A stretch of 64,000 bases of DNA from CAZPBN01 sp964584935 (GCA_964584935.1 CAZPBN010000002.1:1-64000), one strand, 5' to 3'. Shown: positions 17,612 through 26,234, counted from the first letter of the stretch. Notes: a model not told the origin generated them from the sequence alone. Translations and numbers: made by a program.

Positions 17612-18832
17612 TTAATTTTTAGTTTCCGGTTTAACCAGCATATCATCTTTTAACTGTCGCAGTGCTTTGTAAGGCCCCACGACAATTTTCTGTCCTTCCT
17701 TAAGTCCTGAAGTGATTTCTATTTCCATTTCTCCCATAATTCCTTTTTCTATGGGGGAAAATTTCACCCTGTTCTCTTTATTAACAGTATATATGCCTTC
17801 TTCCTGTTCTTCTTTTTCATTGTCATCATCTGATTCTTTATCCCGTAACACGAGGGATGAAATCGGAACAGCCAGCACATCTTCCTTTTCAGCGGTTATG
17901 ATGTCTGCTGAAGCTGTAAGGCCGGGTTTGAGGTAGGGAGGTGGATCGTTAAGGGTGATGATGACTTTAAAATCTTTTGATGCTTGGGAAGATGTGACTT
18001 TTTGGAGAGCTGAACTTCCAATCTCTGTCACTTTCCCCTTAATAATCTCATCCGGGAAGGCATCCACTCTTATCTCAGAAGTTTGACCGATTTTTATTCC
18101 CACAATATCTGTTTCATCCACTTCAACTTCAACTTCCATCACTGAAAGGTCGGCGATAGACATCAAGACAGTCCCTGGATTGTTCATGGTTCCCACAAGA
18201 GCGATTTCACCTTCTTCCACTCGGAGACTTGTGATTATCCCATCAATGGGAGAATTATAAACTGTTTTACTTAGGTTATCCAAGGTGCTTTGGAGTGAGG
18301 CTTCTGCCTGCTTTATCTGGTATAGGATAGCTTCATGCTGGGCTTTTGAGATATCATATTGAGCTTTGGCTCCTTCCAGTTCCTCTCTTGATATAAGATT
18401 TTCTTCATAGAGTTCTTTTTGACGCTTGTAAGAATTTTTATCTTTATTGAGACTTGCTTTTGCTTTTATTAATTCGGCTTTATAGGAACTGATAAGAGCT
18501 CTATCCCTTTCCGCTTGAGCTTCGTATTGGAGAGAATCGAGTTTGAGAAGGAATTCATCTTTATTGACGGTTTGACCTTCTTCAACTCCAATTTTTACAA
18601 TTCTTCCTGGGACATGAGCACTAATATTGACACTTTTTTTGGGTTTGATTTCCCCTGATGCAGAAACAATAGAGGTGAGATGTTGTTTTTTCACCTTCTC
18701 CACTGTAACACTGATAGATTTTTCTCTTTGAAGTTGAAGGTTGAGAATAATAAAGATTCCAATGACCACAATTACACCAATAATGATGAAAGCCTTTTTT
18801 CTCTTCTTAGGCGTTGTCCTGTTTTCATTCAT
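17612..18832 (-). CDS. HlyD/MacA-family periplasmic adaptor
   Basis: This 406-residue membrane-fusion protein has an N-terminal anchor near 14-33. Next come a biotinyl-lipoyl-like half motif ([20 protein letters not shown]), an alpha-hairpin coiled coil near 100-190, the second lipoyl half ([17 protein letters not shown]) and beta-barrel domains. The hairpin holds many Lys, Gln and Glu residues. It would bridge an inner-membrane ABC permease to an outer-membrane channel. The start has a GAGGAAT site. An acidic insertion ([14 protein letters not shown]) near 335 is unusual and could be a flexible loop. Confidence 0.9.
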   Translation of the reverse strand: MNENRTTPKKRKKAFIIIGVIVVIGIFIILNLQLQREKSISVTVEKVKKQHLTSIVSASGEIKPKKSVNISAHVPGRIVKIGVEEGQTVNKDEFLLKLDSLQYEAQAERDRALISSYKAELIKAKASLNKDKNSYKRQKELYEENLISREELEGAKAQYDISKAQHEAILYQIKQAEASLQSTLDNLSKTVYNSPIDGIITSLRVEEGEIALVGTMNNPGTVLMSIADLSVMEVEVEVDETDIVGIKIGQTSEIRVDAFPDEIIKGKVTEIGSSALQKVTSSQASKDFKVIITLNDPPPYLKPGLTASADIITAEKEDVLAVPISSLVLRDKESDDDNEKEEQEEGIYTVNKENRVKFSPIEKGIMGEMEIEITSGLKEGQKIVVGPYKALRQLKDDMLVKPETKN

Positions 18833-19088
18833 TTCTATTCCTCACAGTTGAAATAATATTATATATATAAGTAGTACGATTTAAAAGATAAAAAGTTTTC
18901 ATTAATATTTGATAAGTTCTGATTGCTTTAGAGGACTAAACATCGAGGCCCCCCATAACGTTTGAAAAAAACATCATTATGACTGGATCCTTTGATTTAG
19001 ACACCTGTGGATTTCCAAAGAGAAATGAGAACAAGGAAGAGACATCATTTATAGAATATGGTTGCTTGTGATGAGAAGAGTTGGTAAT

Positions 19089-19880
19089 ATGGAATACATA
19101 ATGGACTGGAATGAGTATTTGGCTCTCGCTAAAAAAACCGCAAGGGATGCAGGAGAAATGCTCAGAAAAAAGTTCAATAAAGATATCAAAGTATCTTATA
19201 AAGGCTCTGTGAATCTTGTTACCAATTGTGATAGGGAAGCTCAAAATATCATCTATAATGGAATAAGGGAGCATTTTCCCCAACATGATTTCTTAGCTGA
19301 AGAAGGACTTGATAAAGAAAAAGGAAATAAATATCGCTGGATTATTGATCCTTTGGATGGGACTACCAATTATGCTCATGGATATCCTATATTTTGTATT
19401 TCTATAGCATTGGAATGGAACAGAGAAATCATTTTGGGAGTTGTTTTCGATCCTATGAGAGAGGAGATGTTCTGGGCTATCAAGGGGAATGGAGCTTTTC
19501 TTAACGGAAAGAGGATAAAAATATCTACAGTCAAAGAATTGGATAGAAGCCTTTTATCGACCGGATTTCCTTATGATATCCGGACAAGTGAGATCAATAA
19601 TATCAATAATTTTGTAAGAGTTATAAAAGTTGCCCAGGCAGTTCGCCGTGATGGTTCTGCAGCGCTGAATTTGTGTTATGTTGCTTCAGGGAGATTTGAT
19701 GGGTTCTGGGAATTGAAACTTTATCCATGGGATGTGGCTGCAGGATCTTTAATCCTAAGCGAAGCAGGCGGGAAAGTATCTGATTTTAAGAACGGAAAAT
19801 TTAATATATTTGAGAAGGAGATTCTTGCTACCAATGGATTCATACACAGACAAATGCTTAGTGTTCTTCAAAACAAATGA
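19089..19880 (+). CDS. inositol-1-monophosphatase family phosphatase
   Basis: This Mg-dependent phosphatase has about 263 residues. It carries LAEEG near 77, the metal-binding DPLDGTTNYAHG near 93-104 and WDVAAGSLIL near 216, which together define the IMPase fold. Bacterial members hydrolyse inositol phosphates, fructose 1,6-bisphosphate or PAP; the sequence does not settle which. Several starts are possible (TTG 19062, ATG 19071, 19089, 19101). The ATG at 19089 has an AGAAGAG string at a fair distance and gives the usual length. The M48-like gene follows in the same direction. Confidence 0.9.
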   Translation: MEYIMDWNEYLALAKKTARDAGEMLRKKFNKDIKVSYKGSVNLVTNCDREAQNIIYNGIREHFPQHDFLAEEGLDKEKGNKYRWIIDPLDGTTNYAHGYPIFCISIALEWNREIILGVVFDPMREEMFWAIKGNGAFLNGKRIKISTVKELDRSLLSTGFPYDIRTSEINNINNFVRVIKVAQAVRRDGSAALNLCYVASGRFDGFWELKLYPWDVAAGSLILSEAGGKVSDFKNGKFNIFEKEILATNGFIHRQMLSVLQNK

Positions 19881-19936
19881 AAGAGTGATCTTTGGACAAA
19901 AAAGTGATTGGAAATATTTTTATGGGTGTTAATAAA

Positions 19937-21256
19937 ATGAATAAAAGTCATGTCTATAATATTATTCTGGATTTAATTGTGATATTTTTTTTGTTATTCA
20001 CTTGGAGTTGTGTTTCTGTGAAAAAAGACATTGTCAAAGAAAAAGAATTCGTTTCCCGGGAAGAATTCGATTATATCGATAGAGACAATGAAAATATTTA
20101 TGCTTACCGTATTTATAAAATAATTGAAGAAGAAGAAGTTATTTTAGAGGATGAATATATCAACAATTATATTAAGGATGTGGGAAATAGAATTATCAAT
20201 AGTCCAGTTTTATATTCATTAACCGAAGAGATTAACTGGGCTTTTCATATCATTGACTCAACTGAAGTCAATGCCTTTGTCACCCTGGAAGGACATGTTT
20301 ATTTATATAAGGGGTTGATTGAGAAGACCGATTCAGAATCTGAGCTCGCAAGTATTCTGGCATTTGAAATCGGTCATGTGATCGCCAGAAATGTTCCTCA
20401 GGGAATGTACGATAGGGTAATGAGACAGCCGGGATTTATTCCCGGAGATATCATTAAAGGAGAAATTGGGTGGGAAAGATTGAACAGGGTTTTTGAGAAA
20501 AACGGGGGAGTGCTTGATTTTTTTTCCGATTTGAACTATTCGCCCTATCAGGTAGAGAAGGCTGAAGAGATTGCATTTTCGATACTATCAGAAACCAATT
20601 TTAATTCCCGGGATTATTTTGCTTTTATCAACCGTTTAGCCAATGAGGTTGGAACTTCTGTTCCCTGGCTAAAAAGGAATTCCTGGAATAAAGCGAGGAG
20701 AGATAGAATAATTGACCATACCAGGTCGGCAAGATCATTTCCTTTTAAAGAAGAAAGTCAAAGATTTAATTATTTCATAAACAGAATTCAATCATTGAGT
20801 TCTTTGGAAATTGAAGAAGAGATGTTTAAGCCATTTGAATCAACAAAAGAATCTGTCCTTAAGATTAAAGTTCTTGGTTTTGCTGATTGGACAGATACGG
20901 GATTGGAAGTGAAAAAAAGCCAGGAAGTGTATATCAAAGCTTCAGGTGTCATATCACTGCAAGAAGGAAATCCGGCAGCTTATTGCCGTACTCCTAATGG
21001 ATTAAACCAGAATACAATTCAACAACCCATTCCATCTGAAAATATGGGGGCATTGATAGGTAAAGTGGTGCAGCTGGTTTCTGTGGAGAAAGATGAAGAG
21101 ACTGGCGAGGAGATTAGGAATGAAAAAGTCGAAATATTTCATATTGGTGAGGAGAATTTGGTAAAAATACCCCTTGACGGAAGGTTATATCTTGGCATAA
21201 ATGAGGATGTTGTTGGAGACAACTCAGGAGAATATAGAGTAGAGATTTATTTCTAA
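19937..21256 (+). CDS. degenerate M48-family peptidase with C-terminal lectin-like domain
   Basis: The 439-residue protein starts with a hydrophobic signal and a possible lipid-attachment Cys at 25. Residues about 70-270 match the M48 (BepA/YfgC-like) peptidase fold, including NAFVTLEGHVYLYKGLI and the active helix. The helix reads FEIGH at 143-147 instead of HEIGH, so the first zinc His is Phe. The usual later EAD motif reads KAEEIAF. Zinc hydrolysis is therefore probably lost. Residues about 310-439 end in GRLYLGINEDVVGDNSGEY, like the sugar-binding LecA/PA-IL domain found in bacterial secreted proteins. It could be an envelope binding protein. The ATG at 19937 is chosen over TTG 19892 and ATG 19922 because it gives the cleanest signal peptide. 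Confidence 0.8.
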   Translation: MNKSHVYNIILDLIVIFFLLFTWSCVSVKKDIVKEKEFVSREEFDYIDRDNENIYAYRIYKIIEEEEVILEDEYINNYIKDVGNRIINSPVLYSLTEEINWAFHIIDSTEVNAFVTLEGHVYLYKGLIEKTDSESELASILAFEIGHVIARNVPQGMYDRVMRQPGFIPGDIIKGEIGWERLNRVFEKNGGVLDFFSDLNYSPYQVEKAEEIAFSILSETNFNSRDYFAFINRLANEVGTSVPWLKRNSWNKARRDRIIDHTRSARSFPFKEESQRFNYFINRIQSLSSLEIEEEMFKPFESTKESVLKIKVLGFADWTDTGLEVKKSQEVYIKASGVISLQEGNPAAYCRTPNGLNQNTIQQPIPSENMGALIGKVVQLVSVEKDEETGEEIRNEKVEIFHIGEENLVKIPLDGRLYLGINEDVVGDNSGEYRVEIYF

Positions 21257-21269
21257 TCCTTCACATAAT

Positions 21270-22616
21270 CTAAAGGTTTGTTGTTTCAAGGAATTTTCCC
21301 ATAAATTGAATATTATAATTGCCCTTTTTGAAGTCTGAGTTTGAAAGTATAGAAAGATGAAGGGGAATGTTTGTTTTTATTCCAACAATGGTGGTCATAT
21401 CAAGAGCTGTGAGCATTTTTGATATGGCTTCTTTCCGAGTGGGAGCGGTGGATATGATTTTTGCTATTAAAGAGTCGTAATGAGGAGGAATTTCCCAGCC
21501 GCTGTAAGCAGCTGTATCGACCCTTATTCCTTCTCCTCCGGGAAGAGATAAAAAGTCAATTTTTCCAGGCGAAGGGATGAACGTCTTGGAATCTTCGGCG
21601 TTTATACGGCATTCAATGCTATGACCCCTGAATTTTAAATCGTGAGTCAAAGTCAATTTTTCCCCGGCAGCAGCTTTTATTTGATGTTTGATTAGGTCTA
21701 TTCCATAAATTGATTCAGTGATTGGATGTTCAACTTGAACTCTGGCATTGGCTTCCATAAAATAATAATTCAAGTTTTTATCAACTAGAAATTCAAAAGT
21801 TCCCAGGCTCTGGTATCCAATATGTCGGGCAGCTTCTTCCACAGCTTTTCTCATTTTCCTCCGCAGTTTTTCATCGACAAGAGGGGAAGGAGTTTCTTCT
21901 ATGAGTTTTTGGTATTTTCTTTGAATGGAGCATTCCCGTTCTCCAAATGCAATGATATTTTCTTTTTTATCAGCAATGACTTGTATTTCTATATGATGAG
22001 CATTGGGAATGTATTTTTCTAGATAAAGGGAAGAATCACTGAAAGCAGCTTTTGCTTCTCCTTGGGCAATAGGGAATTGTTCTTCAAGATGGGAATCTGA
22101 GTGGACAATTCTCATTCCTTTTCCGCCACCGCCTGCAGAGGCTTTGATAATGGCTGGATATCCGATTTCATTCGCGGTTTTTTTAGCTTCCTTTAGATTT
22201 TCGATTATTTTATCGCTTCCAGGAATAACAGGAAGTTTTGCCTTTTGCATCTCATGCCTTGCTCTGTTCTTATCACCCATGAGTTTCATTATTTCTGCTG
22301 AGGGGCCTATAAATGTGATCCCCGAGGTCTCGCAGATCTCGGCGAAACGGGGACTTTCTGCTAAAAAACCATATCCTGGATGGATGGCATCTGCTTTTGT
22401 AATTTCAGCAGCGCTCAAAATATTAGGAATATTGAGGTAGCTGTCAGAAGACTTGGCAGGGCCGATGCATACTTTTTCATCCGCCAGCATGGAGTGCAAA
22501 CAATGGCTATCCGGTTCGGAATAAACAGCAACTGTTTTCAGACCGAGTTGTCGGGCTGTCCTTATGATACGAAGAGCAATTTCTCCGCGGTTGGCTACGA
22601 GTACTTTTGAAAACAT
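21270..22616 (-). CDS. accC: acetyl-CoA carboxylase, biotin carboxylase subunit
   Basis: AccC carboxylates biotin on AccB with bicarbonate and ATP, the first step of fatty acid synthesis. The 448 residues equal the E. coli length. Motifs are FSKVLVANRGEIALRIIRTA at the N-terminus, HPGYGFLAE, the ATP-grasp KASAGGGGKGMRI near 160, GERECSIQRKYQKLIEE, and EANARVQVEHPITE near 285 with the catalytic Arg. It follows accB after 6 bp. The carboxyltransferase genes accA/accD are not in the window. A pyruvate or propionyl carboxylase role is less likely with this size and AccB. Confidence 0.96.
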   Translation of the reverse strand: MFSKVLVANRGEIALRIIRTARQLGLKTVAVYSEPDSHCLHSMLADEKVCIGPAKSSDSYLNIPNILSAAEITKADAIHPGYGFLAESPRFAEICETSGITFIGPSAEIMKLMGDKNRARHEMQKAKLPVIPGSDKIIENLKEAKKTANEIGYPAIIKASAGGGGKGMRIVHSDSHLEEQFPIAQGEAKAAFSDSSLYLEKYIPNAHHIEIQVIADKKENIIAFGERECSIQRKYQKLIEETPSPLVDEKLRRKMRKAVEEAARHIGYQSLGTFEFLVDKNLNYYFMEANARVQVEHPITESIYGIDLIKHQIKAAAGEKLTLTHDLKFRGHSIECRINAEDSKTFIPSPGKIDFLSLPGGEGIRVDTAAYSGWEIPPHYDSLIAKIISTAPTRKEAISKMLTALDMTTIVGIKTNIPLHLSILSNSDFKKGNYNIQFMGKFLETTNL

Positions 22617-22622
22617 TCGTGA

Positions 22623-23096
22623 TTATTGGGAGGGATGCACGGCAAATAGAGGTTGACCGTATTCAACCGATGTTCCGTTCTTAACCAGTATTTTCTCAAC
22701 GATGCCGTTCACTTCAGATTCGATTTCATTCATCAATTTCATGGCTTCTATAATGCAAACGGTTTGTTTTTCATTCACTGTATCTCCTATTTCAATAAAT
22801 GGTTCAGATGATGGATCAGGAGCCCGGTAAAATGTTCCGACCATAGGAGATTTGATATAATAAAAGTTGTTATCTGCGTCTTCGGATTCGGATGTTGTTT
22901 GAGAACTTTCTTCTTTTTTGGATTCTTCGGGAAAAGGCGCATTAACTGAGATGGGACTGGGAAGTATTGTTGTTTTGGAATCTTTGCTGAGATTGATTTT
23001 AAATCCCTCGACCTCCAGTTCAAAATGAGATAATTTCTTATCTTCCATAAGTTCGATAAGCTTTTTTATTTCACTGTAGTCAATATTTGACTTCAT
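22623..23096 (-). CDS. accB: acetyl-CoA carboxylase biotin carboxyl carrier protein
   Basis: AccB carries biotin between the carboxylase and the carboxyltransferase. The 157 residues have an N-terminal helical domain (DYSEIKKLIELMEDKKLSHF), a Ser/Glu-rich linker near 45-75, and a biotinyl domain near 80-157. The biotin lysine is in EAMKLMNEI. The start at 23096 has GAGGAG at a 6-nt distance; a GTG two codons upstream is less likely. A strong promoter with a GGAACTCC motif lies upstream. Confidence 0.95.
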   Translation of the reverse strand: MKSNIDYSEIKKLIELMEDKKLSHFELEVEGFKINLSKDSKTTILPSPISVNAPFPEESKKEESSQTTSESEDADNNFYYIKSPMVGTFYRAPDPSSEPFIEIGDTVNEKQTVCIIEAMKLMNEIESEVNGIVEKILVKNGTSVEYGQPLFAVHPSQ

Positions 23097-23150
23097 AATC
23101 ACTCCTCGGATTCACTCCTTGTTTGTTTACTGGATTAAAAAAGTAGTAAT

Positions 23151-23201
23151 ACAATAACTATATAAAAACAAAATGTCAAGGAGTAACAGGCCAGGAGTTC
23201 C
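23151..23201 (-). promoter_or_regulatory. accBC promoter with upstream GGAACTCC motif
   Basis: On the minus strand a perfect TTGACA (23179-23174) is followed after 17 bp by TATTGT (23156-23151). The motif GGGGGAACTCC lies upstream, with its core at 23201-23194, 14 bp before the -35. The motif is also the left arm of the inverted repeat 23196-23291. The leader would be about 45 nt and contains AAGGAG and GAGGAG strings. Confidence 0.62.
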
Positions 23202-23291
23202 CCCAAAAATTGCCCTTAGATCTGTATAAATTATTACTAACCAATAAGTTAGTTAAATCTTAAAGTGGAAAACCAATTTTTGGGGGCAACT
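23196..23291. repeat. inverted repeat of about 96 bp with GGGGGAACT ends
   Basis: AGTTCCCCCAAAAATTG at 23196-23212 is the reverse complement of CAATTTTTGGGGGCAACT at 23274-23291, apart from one extra C. Between the arms lies ACTAAC/GTTAGT, a nested smaller palindrome near 23235-23252. It could be a small MITE-like element or a regulatory stem. It has no T-run to make it a terminator. Confidence 0.6.
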
Positions 23292-23315
23292 TTTCAAGCC
23301 CCCTCCCCCCCCAAA

Positions 23316-23662
23316 TGAAGTTTCCCCCCTCATTTTTAAATTTCTCTTTAAACCTTAAGACATCGTTTATAAGAAAATTTATTCTCTAAAAGAATAAGGG
23401 GTGGCGCGGCGAAGGGGCTCCCCACACCACAGCTCCTTGGAGGGGGAACAGCTTCGCTTTCCCCCTTCCAACGGTCGCTCCGCTCCCTGCCTCCCCTTCT
23501 CGAGCTTCGCTCTACGACCAAGGAGACAAATCCCCTTGGAGCCCCATGGATTTGTATAAATACAAATCCGATAGCGAGGATGGGGATGAACGGTGACAGG
23601 ACCCCTCAATGTTTGTTGCTTCTGATGTTTATAAAAGAAATTTAAAAATTGAGGGAACTTCA
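23316..23662. mobile_element. MITE-like element with terminal inverted repeats
   Basis: The left end (23316-23345) and right end (23636-23662) are imperfect inverted repeats of about 27-30 bp, both reading AGAAATTTAAAAAT then G-run then AACTTCA from the inside outward. Similarity continues weakly inward. The interior (about 23395-23620) is much richer in G and C than the flanks. It is full of short palindromes: GGATTTGTA-TAAA-TACAAATCC at 23548-23569, GAGCTTCGCTC near 23502, GGGGCTCCCC near 23414, and CTCCTTGG/CCAAGGAG at 23433-23440 and 23518-23525. There is no transposase and no clear target duplication. A structured RNA is an alternative reading. Confidence 0.6.
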
Positions 23663-23706
23663 ATCAATTAAATACAATTGACTTGAACCAGATTTTCTCT
23701 TACTAT
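23654..23706 (+). promoter_or_regulatory. ffh promoter with upstream GGAACTTC motif
   Basis: GGAACTTC at 23654-23661 is the right tip of the MITE-like element. TTGACT at 23678-23683 and TACTAT at 23701-23706 are 17 bp apart. An alternative pair is TTGAAC 23683-23688 with GATAAT 23708-23713. The leader to the ffh ATG is about 25 nt and includes AAGGA. Confidence 0.5.
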
Positions 23707-23737
23707 TGATAATATAAAAATCGAGAAGGATCGATTG

Positions 23738-25069
23738 ATGTTTAATCAGTTATCAAGCCAATTGCAAAAAGCTATGAAATTTCTCCGAGGTGAGGGAAAA
23801 ATCACGGAGAATAATATGGAGGAAGCCTTAAGAATGATCCGTCTTGCTTTTCTGGAAGCGGATGTGAATTATCAAGTGGTGAAGAGATTTGTGGATTCTG
23901 TGAAGAAGAAGGCCCTGAATGAAAAAGTTATTCTCAGCCTCACTCCTGCTCAACAAGTCATAAAGGTTGTAAGGGAAGAACTCACTTCTCTTTTGGGACA
24001 AGAAGAAAAGAATTTGAATTTTTCAAGCTCTCCTCCGTCGATTTTTATGCTGGTGGGACTCCAGGGATCAGGAAAGACAACCACGTGTGGCAAACTTTCG
24101 AAGTGGATGGTTCAGTTAAAAAAGAATCCACTGCTTGCTTCTTTTGACTTAAAAAGACCTGCGGCACAAGAACAAATGCAGTCAATCTGCAAGCAGCTCA
24201 ATCTCCCCTTTTATGAAATGATTAAGGAGACTAGTAAAAATCCGTCTAAACATCTTACAAATCTTGTAAAATACACTCAAAATCATGGCTATGATCCGCT
24301 TATCGTCGATACTGCGGGAAGGCTGCATGTGGACGATGAATTGATGGAAGAACTGTGCATGGTTAAAGATATTCTTAATCCCGCAGAGGTTATTTTTATT
24401 GGAGATGCCATGATAGGACAGGATGCGGTCAAGAGTGCAGAGATTTTTGAAGAAAGAATAGGATTAACATCGGTCATCTTGACAAAACTGGATGGAGACG
24501 CTCGAGGAGGAGCGGCTTTATCAATAGTCGAAGTAACAGGGAAACCCATTAAGTTTATTGGAGTTGGAGAAAAATTTGACAAGTTTGAAGTTTTTCATCC
24601 CGACCGGATGGCTTCTCGCATTTTAGGGATGGGAGATATTTTAACTTTTATAGAAAAAGCCGAAGAACAAGTTGATCTGGAAGAGACAAAAAAATTTGCC
24701 CAGAAGTTAAAAAAACAGGAATTTACTCTTCAGGATTTTAAAGAGCAGATGGTTAAAATGAAAAAGATGGGATCGTTATCTCAGATTTTAAAGATGATGC
24801 CTTCTTCGGGTCCCTTCAAACAAGTCTCCAATTTGAAAATTGATGATAAAAAAATGATTCATTTTGAAGCCATCATTGATTCTATGACAGAAGAGGAAAG
24901 AGAAAATCCTAAGATCATTAATGGTTCCAGAAGGGTAAGAATTGCCAGAGGAAGCGGAAGAACTGTTGCTGAAGTGAATCAGCTTGTAAAGCAATTTTCA
25001 GAAATGAAAAAAATGATGAAAAAACATAATGTTCAAAAGATGATTTCTTCGTTTCCCATTTATCATTAA
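23738..25069 (+). CDS. ffh: signal recognition particle protein Ffh
   Basis: Ffh binds SRP RNA and signal sequences and delivers ribosomes to FtsY at the membrane. The 443 residues have an N domain, a G domain with GLQGSGKTTTCGKL near 104, DTAGRLHVDDELM near 187 and TKLDGDARGGAALS near 245. The M domain has RIARGSGRTVAEVNQLVKQF near 400 for RNA binding and Met-rich helices. The ATG at 23738 has AAGGA upstream. It lies next to rpsP-trmD-rplS, a common arrangement. No SRP RNA gene was recognised nearby. Confidence 0.97.
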   Translation: MFNQLSSQLQKAMKFLRGEGKITENNMEEALRMIRLAFLEADVNYQVVKRFVDSVKKKALNEKVILSLTPAQQVIKVVREELTSLLGQEEKNLNFSSSPPSIFMLVGLQGSGKTTTCGKLSKWMVQLKKNPLLASFDLKRPAAQEQMQSICKQLNLPFYEMIKETSKNPSKHLTNLVKYTQNHGYDPLIVDTAGRLHVDDELMEELCMVKDILNPAEVIFIGDAMIGQDAVKSAEIFEERIGLTSVILTKLDGDARGGAALSIVEVTGKPIKFIGVGEKFDKFEVFHPDRMASRILGMGDILTFIEKAEEQVDLEETKKFAQKLKKQEFTLQDFKEQMVKMKKMGSLSQILKMMPSSGPFKQVSNLKIDDKKMIHFEAIIDSMTEEERENPKIINGSRRVRIARGSGRTVAEVNQLVKQFSEMKKMMKKHNVQKMISSFPIYH

Positions 25070-25163
25070 ATACAGTGTATGAGCAAAAGATTCCTGTCTA
25101 GGGAAACTCGAGCCTTTCTGAAAAGCGGATTAATGATTCTATAGGGGGAGAGGATAAAATCTA

Positions 25164-25192
25164 TTGACTTATATTAAAATTTTCGATAATAT
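25164..25192 (+). promoter_or_regulatory. promoter of the rpsP-khpA-rimM-trmD-rplS operon
   Basis: TTGACT at 25164-25169 and TAATAT at 25187-25192 are 17 bp apart. Transcription would start near 25199, about 20 nt before the rpsP ATG. A GGGGGAGAGG string at 25144-25153 partly recalls the GGAACTTC motif but lacks its core. Confidence 0.6.
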
Positions 25193-25220
25193 TTCTTTTT
25201 ATAAAAGAGAGTTGTATAAA

Positions 25221-25472
25221 ATGGTATCGATAAGATTAACGAGATTAGGATCAAAAAAGAAACCTTTTTACAGAATTGTTGTTATTGATTCTAAAAAACC
25301 AAGAGAGAGCAAAGCAAAAGACATTATTGGCTATTATGATCCTTTGCAAGAGCCTCCAAAAATTAATATTGATAAAGACAAAATGAATTATTGGCTAAAA
25401 CAAGGAGCAAGAGCGTCAGAAACAGTTCAATCTCTTTTCCATAAAGTATCTATAAAAGAGAAATATTCTTAA
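25221..25472 (+). CDS. rpsP: 30S ribosomal protein S16
   Basis: S16 is a small protein of the 30S body. The 83 residues start MVSIRLTRLGSKKKPFYRIVV, the hallmark of the family, followed by DSKKPRESKAKDIIGYYDP. The frame is open 19 codons further up, but that part contains the promoter, so the ATG at 25221 is right. It heads the ribosome-maturation operon. Confidence 0.97.
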   Translation: MVSIRLTRLGSKKKPFYRIVVIDSKKPRESKAKDIIGYYDPLQEPPKINIDKDKMNYWLKQGARASETVQSLFHKVSIKEKYS

Positions 25473-25488
25473 CTAAAAGGAGGTTACA

Positions 25489-25725
25489 GTGAAAGACCTA
25501 GTTGAAATGATCGCCAAATCATTGGTTGACAATCCGGAACAGGTGCAGGTTTCCCAGTTAGAAGGGGAACAGACCTCGATCTTGGAACTTAAGGTCGCTC
25601 CGGAGGATTTGGGCAAAGTGATTGGAAAGCAGGGAAGGACAGCACGAGCCATCAGGGTTATTCTTGGTGCAGCTGGAATGAAATTGAAAAGGAGATTTAA
25701 TCTGGAAATAATTGAAAAAGATTGA
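25489..25725 (+). CDS. khpA: KH-domain RNA-binding protein KhpA
   Basis: KhpA is a small RNA-binding protein that often partners with KhpB/Jag and affects cell division and envelope synthesis. The 78 residues form one KH domain with the signature [16 protein letters not shown] (GxxG loop GKQG) near 45-60. It starts at a GTG with an excellent AGGAGG site at 25478-25483. It lies between rpsP and rimM, the usual position. Confidence 0.93.
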   Translation: MKDLVEMIAKSLVDNPEQVQVSQLEGEQTSILELKVAPEDLGKVIGKQGRTARAIRVILGAAGMKLKRRFNLEIIEKD

Positions 25726-26234
25726 TTTGATAAGCATTGGAAAAGTTTTAAAAGCACAAGGGAGAAAGGGCGAGCTTAAGTTTGAATTTTATTCAAATCA
25801 TGTTTTAAAGCCTTTTTTTTTCAAGGGTATTTATAGAAGATAAGGGAACTTTTAGGGAATTCCAGGTCGAATACTTAAACCCTTACAAAAGCTTTTTTAT
25901 TCTCAAATTGAAAGGTATTGATTCCCAGGAAGAGGCTTACAAAATTGCGGGAAATGAAATTTGGGTTCCTGAAGAGTGGATGAACCCTCTCGGAAAGGAC
26001 AGATATTATTTTTTCCAATTAATGGGATGTTCTGTTATTACAGAAAGAAAAAAGAATATCGGTGTGGTAACGGATATATTACTTATAAAAGGAAATGATA
26101 TTCTTGTGGTTGCGGAAGGAGAAAAGAAAATATTCATTCCGTTTACCAAATCAATTTGTAAAACAATAAATCTGAAGAAAAAAGAGATTATCATAAGCCC
26201 TCCTGAAGGACTTTTAGGATTGAATGAGATTTGA
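25712..26234 (+). pseudogene. rimM: 16S rRNA processing protein RimM, broken by a +1 frameshift
   Basis: RimM helps 30S maturation by binding S19. The N-terminal part reads LISIGKVLKAQGRKGELKFEF from a TTG start at 25712 (or 25727) that overlaps khpA. That frame stops about 40 codons later. From 25822 the next frame gives SRVFIEDKGTFREFQVEYLNPYKS, then GNEIWVPEEW and LGVVTDILL-like PRC-domain sequence to 26234. The break is at a run of nine Ts (25813-25821); eight Ts would restore one frame of about 173 codons, the normal size. It could be an assembly or read error, a real mutation, or slippage. Position between khpA and trmD supports the call. Confidence 0.85.

Larger units (their letters stand above)
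23103..23737. other. long gene-free divergent region between accB and ffh
   Basis: These 635 bp hold the accBC promoter, a small inverted repeat (23196-23291), a C-run (ten Cs broken by one T at 23299-23312), a larger terminal-inverted-repeat element (23316-23662) and the ffh promoter. The 94-codon frame on the minus strand inside the larger element starts in its terminal repeat and looks spurious. Confidence 0.75.

Noticed and set aside
21257..21269. terminator between the convergent M48-like and accC genes
   Set aside because: Only 13 bp separate the stops, with no hairpin and T-run visible.
23380..23640. SRP RNA gene next to ffh
   Set aside because: The conserved SRP domain IV sequence (GGAAGGAAGCAGC type) is absent on both strands, though GTGACAGGACCC gives a passing likeness.
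23379..23663. 94-codon frame on the minus strand inside the GC-rich element
   Set aside because: Its ATG lies in the terminal repeat and its residues follow the palindromic DNA; no ribosome site or family is apparent. It is likely a by-product of the element.
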